7,589 nt of DNA from Zwartia sp. (GTDB lineage Bacteria; Pseudomonadota; Gammaproteobacteria; Burkholderiales; Burkholderiaceae_B). The DNA is taken from NCBI GenBank assembly GCA_030653405.1, contig JAURZO010000092.1, positions 1 to 7,589 on the forward strand, given 5' to 3'. The translations under genes were made by a program, and so were the position numbers. Shown piece by piece: positions 1-6,398 of the stretch. The notes beneath the pieces are model-generated. The model saw nothing but the letters and a program-made list of their open reading frames with translations, was not told where the DNA came from and ran no database searches. Position 1 is the first letter of the stretch; every line of letters begins with the position of its first letter.

Positions 1-767
1 CGATGGATCGTCCCGAGTGGGGTGCTGTCAATCATCGTAATGGCGAAGTTTATTTCGCGTTGACAAACAACAGTGCAGTGAAGCGTACGCCCGCCTTAGT
101 GAATGCAGCCAATCCTCGTGCCTATCGCGATCCTGATGGAAAAAAGCGAAGCGGCAATCCCAACGGTCACATTATTCGATTCCGTGAAAATGGTCTTATC
201 GCTCGTGACAATGGGTTTTCCTGGGACATCTTTTTATTTGGCGCAGAAGAGGATCAGCCTCAGGTGAACTTGTCTGGACTGTCTGCCAATAACGCCTTTT
301 CTTCCCCCGACGGGGTCTGGTTCAGTCGAGCGACCGGTATTTGCTGGATTCAGACGGATGACGGCGCGATGACAGATGAGACGAATTGCATGATGCTTGC
401 AGCCATCCCCGGTGAGGTCAACGATGGTGGCAAGATGACGGTGTCCAACATCATGCAAGTCGGAAATGATCTCACGCAAAGTCAGCAGGAGACCTTTGTC
501 GGCGCAACGTTGGGAGAGGCGCGGTTGCGACGCTTTTTGGTCGCGCCCAAAGGCGCGGAGGTGACTGGACTGACCGAATCGGCCGATGGCAAGACCTTAT
601 TTGTCAATATTCAACATCCGGGTGAAAAGACGCCCTCTCTTGGTCAGGCTGAGCAGTTTGCTCTAGAGAGTGCCTGGCCAGGAAACCAAGGCTATGGAAA
701 GCCCGGAAGACCACGCTCGGCAACCATTATGATTCAGCGTGAGGATGGTGGGGTCGTGGGTCTGTAG
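1..767 (+). CDS. phoX: PhoX-family alkaline phosphatase, C-terminal part (5' end outside window)
   Basis: The reading frame is open at the left edge (bases 1-2 complete a codon) and ends at TAG 765-767, so about 254 C-terminal residues are visible. The Met at base 3 is almost certainly internal, because it belongs to the family motif MDRPEW. That motif's conserved Arg and Glu are, as I recall, part of the PhoX metal and phosphate site. It is followed by a GEVYFALTNNS segment, NPNGHIIR, a C-terminal beta-propeller-like stretch with SPDGVWF, and the closing block GRPRSATIMIQR. PhoX enzymes (DUF839) are periplasmic, Tat-exported, Ca/Fe-dependent phosphomonoesterases that release phosphate from organic esters during phosphate starvation. 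The signal peptide and N-terminal half lie outside the window. The position upstream of phoU-phoB-phoR fits a Pho-regulon role. A broader DUF839 phosphatase without proven PhoX activity is the main alternative. Confidence 0.9.
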   Translation, partial: MDRPEWGAVNHRNGEVYFALTNNSAVKRTPALVNAANPRAYRDPDGKKRSGNPNGHIIRFRENGLIARDNGFSWDIFLFGAEEDQPQVNLSGLSANNAFSSPDGVWFSRATGICWIQTDDGAMTDETNCMMLAAIPGEVNDGGKMTVSNIMQVGNDLTQSQQETFVGATLGEARLRRFLVAPKGAEVTGLTESADGKTLFVNIQHPGEKTPSLGQAEQFALESAWPGNQGYGKPGRPRSATIMIQREDGGVVGL

Positions 768-859
768 CGTCGTCATCAAAATGACATATTGAGTTGTTAT
801 GCTTTGAGTGATGAATGAGCGTATCGAAGACTCGATGTTTTGAGCGGATGCGTTTGTGC

Positions 860-888
860 GTGACCACATTAAAGTTTAAATTAGTCAC
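860..888. promoter_or_regulatory. Interrupted dyad upstream of the phoU promoter, possible operator
   Basis: Outer arms GTGAC (860-864) and GTCAC (884-888) and the inner palindrome TTAAA-G-TTTAA (869-879) share one centre at base 874. This gives 11 paired positions out of 14. The right arm ends 15 bases before the TATAAT box. The site has GTCAC elements but does not make a convincing PhoB box, which needs two CTGTCAT-like heptamers spaced by 4 bases. Dyad symmetry suggests a dimeric regulator, but chance cannot be excluded in AT-rich DNA. Confidence 0.3.
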
Positions 889-909
889 AATTAGATATTT
901 TTTTATAAT
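882..909 (+). promoter_or_regulatory. Candidate sigma70 promoter for phoU-phoB-phoR
   Basis: A perfect -10 hexamer TATAAT lies at 904-909. A poor -35 candidate TAGTCA (882-887, 4 of 6 matches to TTGACA) lies 16 bases upstream. A weak -35 with a perfect -10 is what an activator-dependent promoter often looks like. The predicted transcript start is near 916, which leaves a leader of about 38 bases before phoU. It would let phoUBR be expressed apart from the upstream phosphatase gene. Confidence 0.45.
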
Positions 910-916
910 GGCTAAT

Positions 917-931
917 CGCTCCGAGTGAGCG
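917..931 (+). other. Small hairpin in the phoU leader
   Basis: CGCTC (917-921) and GAGCG (927-931) form a perfect 5-base-pair stem around the 5-base loop CGAGT, between the predicted transcript start and the phoU ribosome binding site. No T run follows, so it is not an intrinsic terminator. It may only stabilise the 5' end of the message, or be chance. Confidence 0.25.
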
Positions 932-953
932 GCCTCAGTTAACGGGAAATCTC

Positions 954-1661
954 ATGGCTGACAAACACCTTTCTTCGCAGTTCGATGCTGAGCTCAACTC
1001 TCTTTGCAGTAGTTTGCTGGAAATGGGTGGCATGGTTGAAGCGCAGATTCTGGACGCGACACGTGCGTTCTCGGAAATGGACCTTGACTTGTGTAAGGTG
1101 GTGATCGAGCGTGAAAAGACCATTAACACCAAAGAAATCGAGATTGATTTAAGTTGTACCGAGCTTATTGCAAGGCGCCAACCTACCGCCCGTGACTTAA
1201 GACTGGTCATGGCGATATCCAAGGCCATCACGAATCTTGAGCGCGCCGGTGATGAGGCCGAGAAAGTCGCTAAGCGAACCCGACGTATTATTCGTGCGGG
1301 CGCCGAGCACAAAATCAACGTTGCTGAGATCATCATTTCTGGCCAGCTTGCGCTCAAACAGCTTCGCCAGAGTCTTGACGCCTTTGCGCGTCTGGATCGT
1401 GATGCCGCGGTTGAAATTGTGTTGGATGACCGGCAGATTGATGAGGAATTCAGAGCCTTCGTACGCAAGCTGACTTCCTATATGACAGAGGATCCTCAGA
1501 CGATTGCAACAGGGCTCGACATGCTGACGATTGCCAAATCCATCGAGCGGATCGGTGATCACGCTAAAAATATTGCTGAATTCGTGATTTACGTGGTGGG
1601 TGGCTACGATGTGAGACATACGCCTAAAGGTGAGTTGCACAAACGCGCCATTGAGGAATAG
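954..1661 (+). CDS. phoU: Phosphate signalling regulator PhoU
   Basis: The 235-residue product has the normal PhoU length. It is an all-helical protein made of two similar three-helix PhoU domains, roughly residues 15-115 and 120-215. Each carries the family metal-binding signature: LERAGDEAEK at 95-104 and IERIGDHAKNI at 197-207. PhoU is a cytoplasmic peripheral protein that links the Pst phosphate transporter to PhoR and keeps PhoR from activating PhoB when phosphate is plentiful. The ATG at 954 is preceded by GGGA (944-947), a modest ribosome binding site with 6-base spacing. It begins the tight phoU-phoB-phoR run, with phoB starting just after the phoU stop. No pst transport gene lies beside it in this window, which differs from the usual pstSCAB-phoU order. 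Confidence 0.96.
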   Translation: MADKHLSSQFDAELNSLCSSLLEMGGMVEAQILDATRAFSEMDLDLCKVVIEREKTINTKEIEIDLSCTELIARRQPTARDLRLVMAISKAITNLERAGDEAEKVAKRTRRIIRAGAEHKINVAEIIISGQLALKQLRQSLDAFARLDRDAAVEIVLDDRQIDEEFRAFVRKLTSYMTEDPQTIATGLDMLTIAKSIERIGDHAKNIAEFVIYVVGGYDVRHTPKGELHKRAIEE

Positions 1662-1667
1662 TTGGTG
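1653..1667 (+). promoter_or_regulatory. phoB ribosome binding site inside the end of phoU, with stacked TTG/GTG/ATG starts
   Basis: GAGG (1653-1656) is the only Shine-Dalgarno-like element here and lies in the last codons of phoU. Three consecutive in-frame start codons follow: TTG 1662, GTG 1665 and ATG 1668, at spacings of 5, 8 and 11 bases. The phoU stop is at 1659-1661, so phoB translation is probably coupled to phoU. Family alignment favours the ATG, because PhoB proteins normally begin with M followed by a few residues and then RILIVED. The GTG has the better spacing. Confidence 0.5.
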
Positions 1668-2405
1668 ATGACGCATCGCATTTTGATCGTCGAAGACGAA
1701 TTGTCGATTTCCGAGTTGATCGCCATTAATTTGACGAACATTGGTTACGAGGTCGAACAGGCATTTCAAACAGAGGAAGCCACGCTGAAAATGCGTGATG
1801 CGCCACCAGATTTGATGATTCTGGATTGGATGCTGCCTGGTAAGTCAGGGGTGCAGTACGCAAAAGAGTTGCGGGCCAATGAGCGGACGGCTGGAATCCC
1901 GATTTTGATGCTGACGGCCAAGAGCGAAGAGGCCGATAAGGTGCAAGGGCTAGATGCCGGTGCGGACGACTACATGACCAAGCCCTTTTCAACCAAGGAG
2001 TTGGTCGCGAGAGTCAATGCACTGCTGCGTCGTCACAGTCGCGCGCCAACCCATGAGGACTTGATGGTACTCGGCGCGTTGCGACTGGATCCCGTGACGC
2101 ATCGTGTGACGGCCGACTGGCCCGGTTCTCCGCGTCGCGAAATCATTGTTGGCCCGACGGAGTTTCGGCTGCTGCAATTTTTGATGGGATCGCCAGAGCG
2201 TGTGCATTCCCGCGCCCATTTGCTGGATCAAGTATGGGGCAACGAAGTTTTCATCGAAGAGCGCACGGTGGATGTGCACATCAGAAGACTTCGCGTGGCG
2301 CTTGCGGTTGCGAAGTGCGACGTATACATAGAAACAGTCAGAGGCGTTGGGTATCGAGCGACACGTCATCCGACATCCTCTACGACGGATCATGATCTTT
2401 TGTAG
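1668..2405 (+). CDS. phoB: Phosphate regulon response regulator PhoB
   Basis: The 245-residue OmpR/PhoB-family regulator starts at ATG 1668; TTG 1662 or GTG 1665 would add two residues. The receiver domain (about 1-120) shows the acidic pair E9/D10, phospho-acceptor D53 in ILDWMLPG, T83 and K105 in TKPF. These are the complete catalytic set. The DNA-binding winged helix (about 135-232) contains GPTEFRLLQF, ERVHSRAHLLDQVWG, the recognition helix ERTVDVHIRRLR and the final VRGVGYR. When phosphorylated by PhoR it binds Pho boxes and recruits RNA polymerase to phosphate-starvation genes. The DWMLPGKSGVQ and GPTEFRLL blocks match PhoB better than other OmpR-type regulators. The last 14 or so residues (RHPTSSTTDHDLL end) form a polar tail beyond the usual end of PhoB and are probably disordered. 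Confidence 0.95.
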   Translation: MTHRILIVEDELSISELIAINLTNIGYEVEQAFQTEEATLKMRDAPPDLMILDWMLPGKSGVQYAKELRANERTAGIPILMLTAKSEEADKVQGLDAGADDYMTKPFSTKELVARVNALLRRHSRAPTHEDLMVLGALRLDPVTHRVTADWPGSPRREIIVGPTEFRLLQFLMGSPERVHSRAHLLDQVWGNEVFIEERTVDVHIRRLRVALAVAKCDVYIETVRGVGYRATRHPTSSTTDHDLL

Positions 2406-2432
2406 CCTACAGATTCAAGATGGTATGCGAGC

Positions 2433-3758
2433 ATGAAGCTCTATCTGGGCAGGCTATTGGGGCTTGTCGCGCTTGCGCTCATGCTCGGTTGGATTGTCAG
2501 CGAGCTGGCGGGTGCAATGTTCGGGGTGTTGGCGTGCGTGGCGGTGCTAGCAGTGCCTTTGGCGCGCGGCTATTACAACCTTGAAAAAATCCAGAGTCTG
2601 TCATCTTTAGACTCGGACAGGGATGCGTTCACGGCCTCCGGTGCCTGGGGGGATGCATTTGCCAAGATTGATCGCATGATCGAGGATGCACACACACAGA
2701 TTCAGGATCTACAAGCGCGTCACAATCGATTTATTCAGGGATTCCAGGCATCACCCAATGGTGTTGTCATGTTGGATAACCAACTGCATATTGAATGGTG
2801 TAATGCCAGTGCGGAGAACTTTTTCGGTATTAACTTTAGAAAAGACAACCAGCAAAACATCAGTTATCTGGTACGCAATCCAGATTTTGTCAATTACCTG
2901 ACGTTGCGTCGTTTTGAAAATCGCATCATCCTCCAGCGAATGGGTTTTGCGCACGAGCTTTCTATTGCAGTGCAAGTTTTTCCTTTTGGCGATGATCAGC
3001 TTCTGTTGCTTGCTCAAGACGTGACAGATTTACAAAAGACAGAGGCGATGCGGCGAGACTTCGTCGCAAATGTTTCTCACGAGATTCGCACGCCTCTCAC
3101 GGTGTTGATCGGTTTTCTTGAGACGATGCAATCGATCGAGCTCTCGGTTGAGCAACGTAATCGGTACCTCGGTCTGATGATGACGCAGTCTCAGAGGATG
3201 AAAAGCCTCGTAGAGGATTTGTTGACGTTGGCCAACTTGGAGGCCAATACGTCTTTTGCGCCGCTCGAGGAGTTCGATATCGAGGCGGAAATGGCAGCGT
3301 TAAAGGTTGACGCGGAGGCATTGTCTGCCGGCCGACATAGCATTGTCTTCAAAGTAAAAAATGATTTGACGTTGTATGGCGAACGACGTGAACTCCACTC
3401 GGCTTTCAGTAATCTGATCTCCAATGCGATTCGGTATACGCCTGAAGGCGGACAAATCACCGTAAGCTGGGAATTGAGTCCAAGTCGTCATGGTATTTTT
3501 TCCGTCACAGATACAGGTCCCGGGATTGATGCTGTGCACCTACCCAGATTGACAGAACGGTTTTACCGTGTCGACGGGAGCCGCTCCCGCGATACAGGCG
3601 GGACAGGCCTTGGGTTGGCGATCGTCAAGCACATTGCCACGCGACACAATGCGCAGTTATTGATTACGAGCGTCTTGGGTGAGGGGAGTACCTTTAAGTT
3701 ACGCTTTGCACCGGAGCGGATCTCCTATCCGACTGCCTTAACGATATCCTCTACCTGA
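2433..3758 (+). CDS. phoR: Phosphate regulon sensor histidine kinase PhoR
   Basis: The 441-residue product is close to the usual PhoR length. Two adjoining hydrophobic N-terminal segments (about 6-27 and 28-46) anchor it with almost no periplasmic loop, as is normal for PhoR, which senses phosphate status through PhoU/Pst rather than by an external domain. A linker and PAS domain follow (about 95-200; SPNGVVMLDNQLHIEWCNAS is typical). The DHp domain carries the phosphorylated His216 in FVANVSHEIRTPL. The ATPase domain has the N box (NLISNAIRYTPEG, 327-339), G1 DTGPGI (360-365), F box FYRV (377-380) and G2 GGTGLGLAIV (389-398). All catalytic motifs are intact. It starts 27 bases after phoB with only a weak ribosome binding site, so coupled expression from the same transcript is likely. 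It phosphorylates PhoB in low phosphate. Confidence 0.95.
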   Translation: MKLYLGRLLGLVALALMLGWIVSELAGAMFGVLACVAVLAVPLARGYYNLEKIQSLSSLDSDRDAFTASGAWGDAFAKIDRMIEDAHTQIQDLQARHNRFIQGFQASPNGVVMLDNQLHIEWCNASAENFFGINFRKDNQQNISYLVRNPDFVNYLTLRRFENRIILQRMGFAHELSIAVQVFPFGDDQLLLLAQDVTDLQKTEAMRRDFVANVSHEIRTPLTVLIGFLETMQSIELSVEQRNRYLGLMMTQSQRMKSLVEDLLTLANLEANTSFAPLEEFDIEAEMAALKVDAEALSAGRHSIVFKVKNDLTLYGERRELHSAFSNLISNAIRYTPEGGQITVSWELSPSRHGIFSVTDTGPGIDAVHLPRLTERFYRVDGSRSRDTGGTGLGLAIVKHIATRHNAQLLITSVLGEGSTFKLRFAPERISYPTALTISST

Positions 3759-3820
3759 TCGACTCAATCGAAAATACGAGCTCGCAACCTGCACCTTTTT
3801 CCTGTGTTGGACACTTGCGC

Positions 3821-4204
3821 CTACAGGAATTGAACCCGACGCGTCAAACTCTCCAGATCATTTTTCATTTGTCCAAGTGCGCCACTGGCGGCAGTGGGAC
3901 CGCAAATCACTCCCGCGCCTGAGACTGGTGCGAGGTTATCCACCTTGAAACGGGCATCACCAGGTTTGGCTTTGATGAAGCAGTCTTCGTCAAAGTACAA
4001 GCGGTCACCACCGTCATCGATTTCATCGAAATCCACACTCTTTGCACCTAAAAGGGGCGCGATCTGTGAGACGCCTTCGGTCAACTCAATACTGCGAATC
4101 TCACGCTTGGAGGGATCAATCAGGTAGGCATTCATGTGCGGTGTCCAGTTCAAGAGTTGGGTGAAACAGTCGTTATCCGCGCACGAAATGGGCGGGTCAC
4201 TCAT
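3821..4204 (-). CDS. Conserved small acidic protein of unknown function
   Basis: The 127-residue reading frame has no function I recognise. The likely folded part begins at Met24, MNAYLIDPSKREIRSIEL, an opening I associate from memory with small uncharacterised betaproteobacterial proteins. That would make a 104-residue protein starting at 4135. Neither start has a clear ribosome binding site, so the start is uncertain. The body is acidic (FDEIDDGGDRLYFDEDCF) and ends in a glycine-rich segment VSGAGVICGPTAASGALG and a charged tail that may be helical. The 23-residue extension holds two Cys (residues 8 and 13). There is no signal peptide or membrane segment, so it is probably cytosolic. The gene is convergent with phoR (62-base gap) and divergent from the 7-TM kinase (69 bases). 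A regulatory link to the kinase is only positional. Codon use looks like that of its neighbours, and the opposite-strand frame at 3894-4127 is a shadow. Confidence 0.65.
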   Translation of the reverse strand: MSDPPISCADNDCFTQLLNWTPHMNAYLIDPSKREIRSIELTEGVSQIAPLLGAKSVDFDEIDDGGDRLYFDEDCFIKAKPGDARFKVDNLAPVSGAGVICGPTAASGALGQMKNDLESLTRRVQFL

Positions 4205-4231
4205 GCGAGTCAGGGATTTTTCAATTATCGT

Positions 4232-4266
4232 GAGGATATTACTTCAGTCGGTTGATCCTCTCAGGA
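4232..4266 (+). promoter_or_regulatory. Kinase leader with two competing hairpins over the ribosome binding site
   Basis: GAGGAT (4232-4237) is a perfect inverted match to ATCCTC (4255-4260), with 17 bases between. The TCCT inside that right arm (4256-4259) can instead pair with AGGA (4263-4266) across a 3-base loop. AGGA is the Shine-Dalgarno of the downstream TTG start. The two pairings exclude each other, so the upstream arm could act as an anti-sequester. Stems are short (6 and 4 base pairs), and the transcript start is unknown. As DNA, the same 6-base dyad could be an operator between two divergent genes. Confidence 0.3.
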
Positions 4267-4273
4267 ATACACC

Positions 4274-5770
4274 TTGAACATTGACATTGCTTCGCTTTAC
4301 CTGATTGTCGCGTTACTTTTTTTTCTGTTACCTGTTGGCGTCTATTTTGCGACCTCAGAGCTCCGGGACCGTCAGGTTTACTGGTGGTGCTTGGGCGGGG
4401 TGGGGAATTGTTTCGGCTTTTTGCTGATCGGGATGCGAGGCGCTGTTCCCGATTTCTTTAGTTTCTATGTCGCACATTTTTTCTTTGTATTGGGCTTCAG
4501 TTTCCGTTCTCTTTCCTTGCGTTTAGAGACATCGACCAACATTTATCGTACCGGGATGAACTACGTCTACGTCGGGGCGGTTTATTTGGTTGTATTTTCT
4601 TTTATGGTCTACACCGACGTTCGAGAGTATTACAGACTGAACTGGGTTCATCTTTACCTGATATTGATGTCGGTCGATCTTTTGGTGGTCAGTCAGTCCA
4701 TATACGGAAAGCTTAAAAATAAGGGCGGAAAACTGATCGCAGCGATGGCGATTTTTATTTTGATCGGACTCTTAGTCAGGATGGTCGGTTATACGACCGA
4801 GCTGGGCGGTATTGGCGTGTTTGATCGGGCGATGGACCAGTACATCGGTGTTTTTTTACTCATGATTGGCTATGTTCTGGGTAATTTTGGTTTTATCCAG
4901 CTTCGCATGCAAAAACTGTGGGACAACAAAAAAGCGGTAGACATTCAGTTGGCCGATACGCGCGATAAAAATCAATCACTTGAGGATATTCTCGAGGAAA
5001 AAAATTCACTGATGAGAACACTTTCGCTATCGGCTAAAGCAAACAGCATGGGGACAATGTTGGGTGCGATCGCACATGAGATTAATCAACCACTCGGCGC
5101 GATTCGCATCAATACGGAGTTGCTGATGAAGCTCAATACACAACCGGAGCTTCACGAAAATTTTCAGGAAACACTTGAGCATATCCTGCAGGATAATCAA
5201 CGCGCCGCTGAAGTGGTTTCAAGTTTAAGAAAGTTTTTTATTCAGGGGTCGCGAGACTTTGTTTCGCTGGACTTCAGTGAGTTGGTGCGAGATGTCCATC
5301 TTATCGCATTGCCTGAGGCGCAATTGCGCAATGTTCAATTACCTGCGGAAATCGAGTCAGGCTTGATGGTTAAGGGTGATCAGAATCAGCTGCAGATGGT
5401 GGTATTGAATCTGATCAATAATGCGATGGATGCTGTCGCTGATGTTTCAAGCGAGAAAATCGTTTTGATTAAAATTTTTCGCGACAACGATAAGGTCATT
5501 CTTGAGGTGAGCGATAACGGGCCAGGGGTGCCGGGCGATCGGGTTGCTTCGATCTTTGAGTTGTTTAACACGACTAAACACAAAGGAATGGGCATGGGTC
5601 TTTGGCTGAGCCGGGCCATTATGGACTCGCATCAAGGTGAGATCAGCTTGTCGAGTGGGCCTGGTGGCGAAACCTTATTCCGTGTTTCACTGCCAGGCCT
5701 GCCCCGATTCGCATCTTCTGATCACCAGCCCACTCAAGCTATAGCTTCTGTCGCGCAAGCTCAGGCTTGA
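4274..5770 (+). CDS. Orphan membrane sensor histidine kinase with about seven TM segments
   Basis: The 498-residue product starts at TTG 4274. An AGGA box (4263-4266) lies 7 bases upstream and an in-frame stop at 4253-4255 rules out a longer form; the next Met is only at residue 54. About seven hydrophobic segments (roughly 6-26, 36-54, 61-80, 95-113, 122-140, 153-172, 188-208) form the sensor part, with very short loops that suggest a membrane-embedded signal. A charged, probably coiled-coil linker (about 214-256) follows. The DHp domain has the phosphorylated His268 in AIAHEINQPLGAI, typical of the FixL/DctB-like HPK4 group. The ATPase domain has the N box NLINNAMDAV (379-388), G1 DNGPGV (414-419) and G2 GMGMGLWL (438-445). 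The 20-residue tail is rich in Ala, Ser and Gln. No receiver domain or response-regulator gene is present in the window, so its partner is unknown. Membrane counts are by eye. Confidence 0.9.
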   Translation: MNIDIASLYLIVALLFFLLPVGVYFATSELRDRQVYWWCLGGVGNCFGFLLIGMRGAVPDFFSFYVAHFFFVLGFSFRSLSLRLETSTNIYRTGMNYVYVGAVYLVVFSFMVYTDVREYYRLNWVHLYLILMSVDLLVVSQSIYGKLKNKGGKLIAAMAIFILIGLLVRMVGYTTELGGIGVFDRAMDQYIGVFLLMIGYVLGNFGFIQLRMQKLWDNKKAVDIQLADTRDKNQSLEDILEEKNSLMRTLSLSAKANSMGTMLGAIAHEINQPLGAIRINTELLMKLNTQPELHENFQETLEHILQDNQRAAEVVSSLRKFFIQGSRDFVSLDFSELVRDVHLIALPEAQLRNVQLPAEIESGLMVKGDQNQLQMVVLNLINNAMDAVADVSSEKIVLIKIFRDNDKVILEVSDNGPGVPGDRVASIFELFNTTKHKGMGMGLWLSRAIMDSHQGEISLSSGPGGETLFRVSLPGLPRFASSDHQPTQAIASVAQAQA

Positions 5771-5801
5771 GTCAACTCTAAACGAAAGAGTGTGAGGCTA
5801 C

Positions 5802-6332
5802 TTAGTTCTCCAACACGCTGCGCAACATCCAAGCGGTTTTCTCATGGACTTCGAGGCGTTGTGTCAGAAGATCCGCCGTAGGCTGATCATTGGCTTCGCC
5901 GACAACGGGGAACAGACTGCGTGCTGTTTTGGCAGTGGCTTCCTGAGCCTTGACCAGATAGCGCACCATGTCTGTGGCAGAAGGCACACCCTCAATTTGC
6001 TCCACTGAGGAGAGCTTGGCAAACTCTTGATAGGTGCCAGGTGCAGGATGCCCCAAGGCACGGATACGCTCAGCGATCAGATCCAGTGCCGTCCATTGTT
6101 CGGTGTATTGCGTCATGAACATTTGGTGCAGACTATTAAATTGTGGACCTGTGACGTTCCAGTGAAAGTTGTGCGTCATCATGTAGAGCGCGTAACTGTC
6201 TGCCAATAGTTTTGAGAGTCCTTTGGCGATTTTCGCGCGTTCAGCGGTGCTGATACCAATGTCGATCATCATTTCGCCGGAATGTTTGGGCGTATCTGAT
6301 TTTTTCTTACTCGAGTTGCGTTTTGTTGCCAT
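5802..6332 (-). CDS. dps: Dps family DNA-binding ferritin-like protein
   Basis: The 176-residue protein starts at ATG 6332, preceded by a strong AGGAG (+ strand ctcct 6341-6345) with 8-base spacing. A TTG at 6356 would add 8 residues but lies before that site, so it is rejected. The Lys-rich N-terminal tail (KR at 4-5, KKK at 9-11) fits DNA binding. The four-helix ferritin-like domain contains HWNVTGPQF, with ferroxidase ligands His57, His69, Asp84 and Glu88 in the family spacing (DLIAERIRALG at 84-94). The fifth site, usually Asp or Glu at position 73, is Met here. Dps forms a 12-subunit cytoplasmic shell that oxidises and stores iron using hydrogen peroxide and shields DNA in stress or stationary phase. 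It lies downstream of the ModE-like gene in the same direction and converges with the kinase gene (31-base gap). Confidence 0.95.
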   Translation of the reverse strand: MATKRNSSKKKSDTPKHSGEMMIDIGISTAERAKIAKGLSKLLADSYALYMMTHNFHWNVTGPQFNSLHQMFMTQYTEQWTALDLIAERIRALGHPAPGTYQEFAKLSSVEQIEGVPSATDMVRYLVKAQEATAKTARSLFPVVGEANDQPTADLLTQRLEVHEKTAWMLRSVLEN

Positions 6333-6368
6333 GGTGAAAGCTCCTTTCGCTGTCAATGTCTACACCCC

Positions 6369-6398
6369 ACTATAGCCTTCATTGCTTGATTTTGTCGG
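6369..6398 (-). promoter_or_regulatory. Candidate dps promoter
   Basis: On the minus strand a -10 hexamer TATAGT (complement of 6369-6374, 5 of 6 matches to TATAAT) lies 18 bases from a -35 candidate CCGACA (complement of 6393-6398, 4 of 6). The -35 overlaps the last codons of the ModE-like gene. Transcription would start near 6361, giving a leader of about 30 bases that contains the dps ribosome binding site. It would allow dps to be induced separately from the upstream genes. No OxyR- or Fur-type site was recognised beside it. Confidence 0.4.

Noticed and set aside
772..841. Possible phoX terminators: GTCAT/ATGAC hairpin at 772-785 and ATCGA/TCGAT hairpin at 823-836 followed by GTTTT
   Set aside because: Both stems are only 5 base pairs and AT-rich. 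The first has no T run and the second only four T's, too weak to call as intrinsic terminators.
771..893. PhoB binding box in the phoX-phoU gap
   Set aside because: GTCAC and GTCAT pieces occur, but no pair of CTGTCAT-like heptamers with a 4-base AT spacer could be aligned on either strand with acceptable matches.
935..1468. Long minus-strand open frames opposite phoU (935-1468 and 1197-1769)
   Set aside because: They lie wholly over phoU and the start of phoB, whose products are unmistakable. The translated sequences have no recognisable domain and the composition of a shadow frame.
3777..3827. Terminator between phoR and the small acidic gene: palindrome CGAGCTCG (3777-3784), GTGT/ACAC and CCTGT/ACAGG pairings (3801-3827)
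   Set aside because: The palindrome leaves no loop, the other stems are 4-5 base pairs, and no T run follows in either direction.
4205..4273. Sigma70 promoters for the divergent acidic-protein and kinase genes
   Set aside because: A minus-strand GATAAT with CCGACT at 16 bases is possible, but the -35 is poor. On the plus strand no -35/-10 pair with proper spacing was found. Too weak to list.
6333..6356. Upstream TTG start for dps at 6356
   Set aside because: The strong AGGAG ribosome binding site lies downstream of this TTG and 8 bases before the ATG at 6332, and the added residues resemble no Dps tail.
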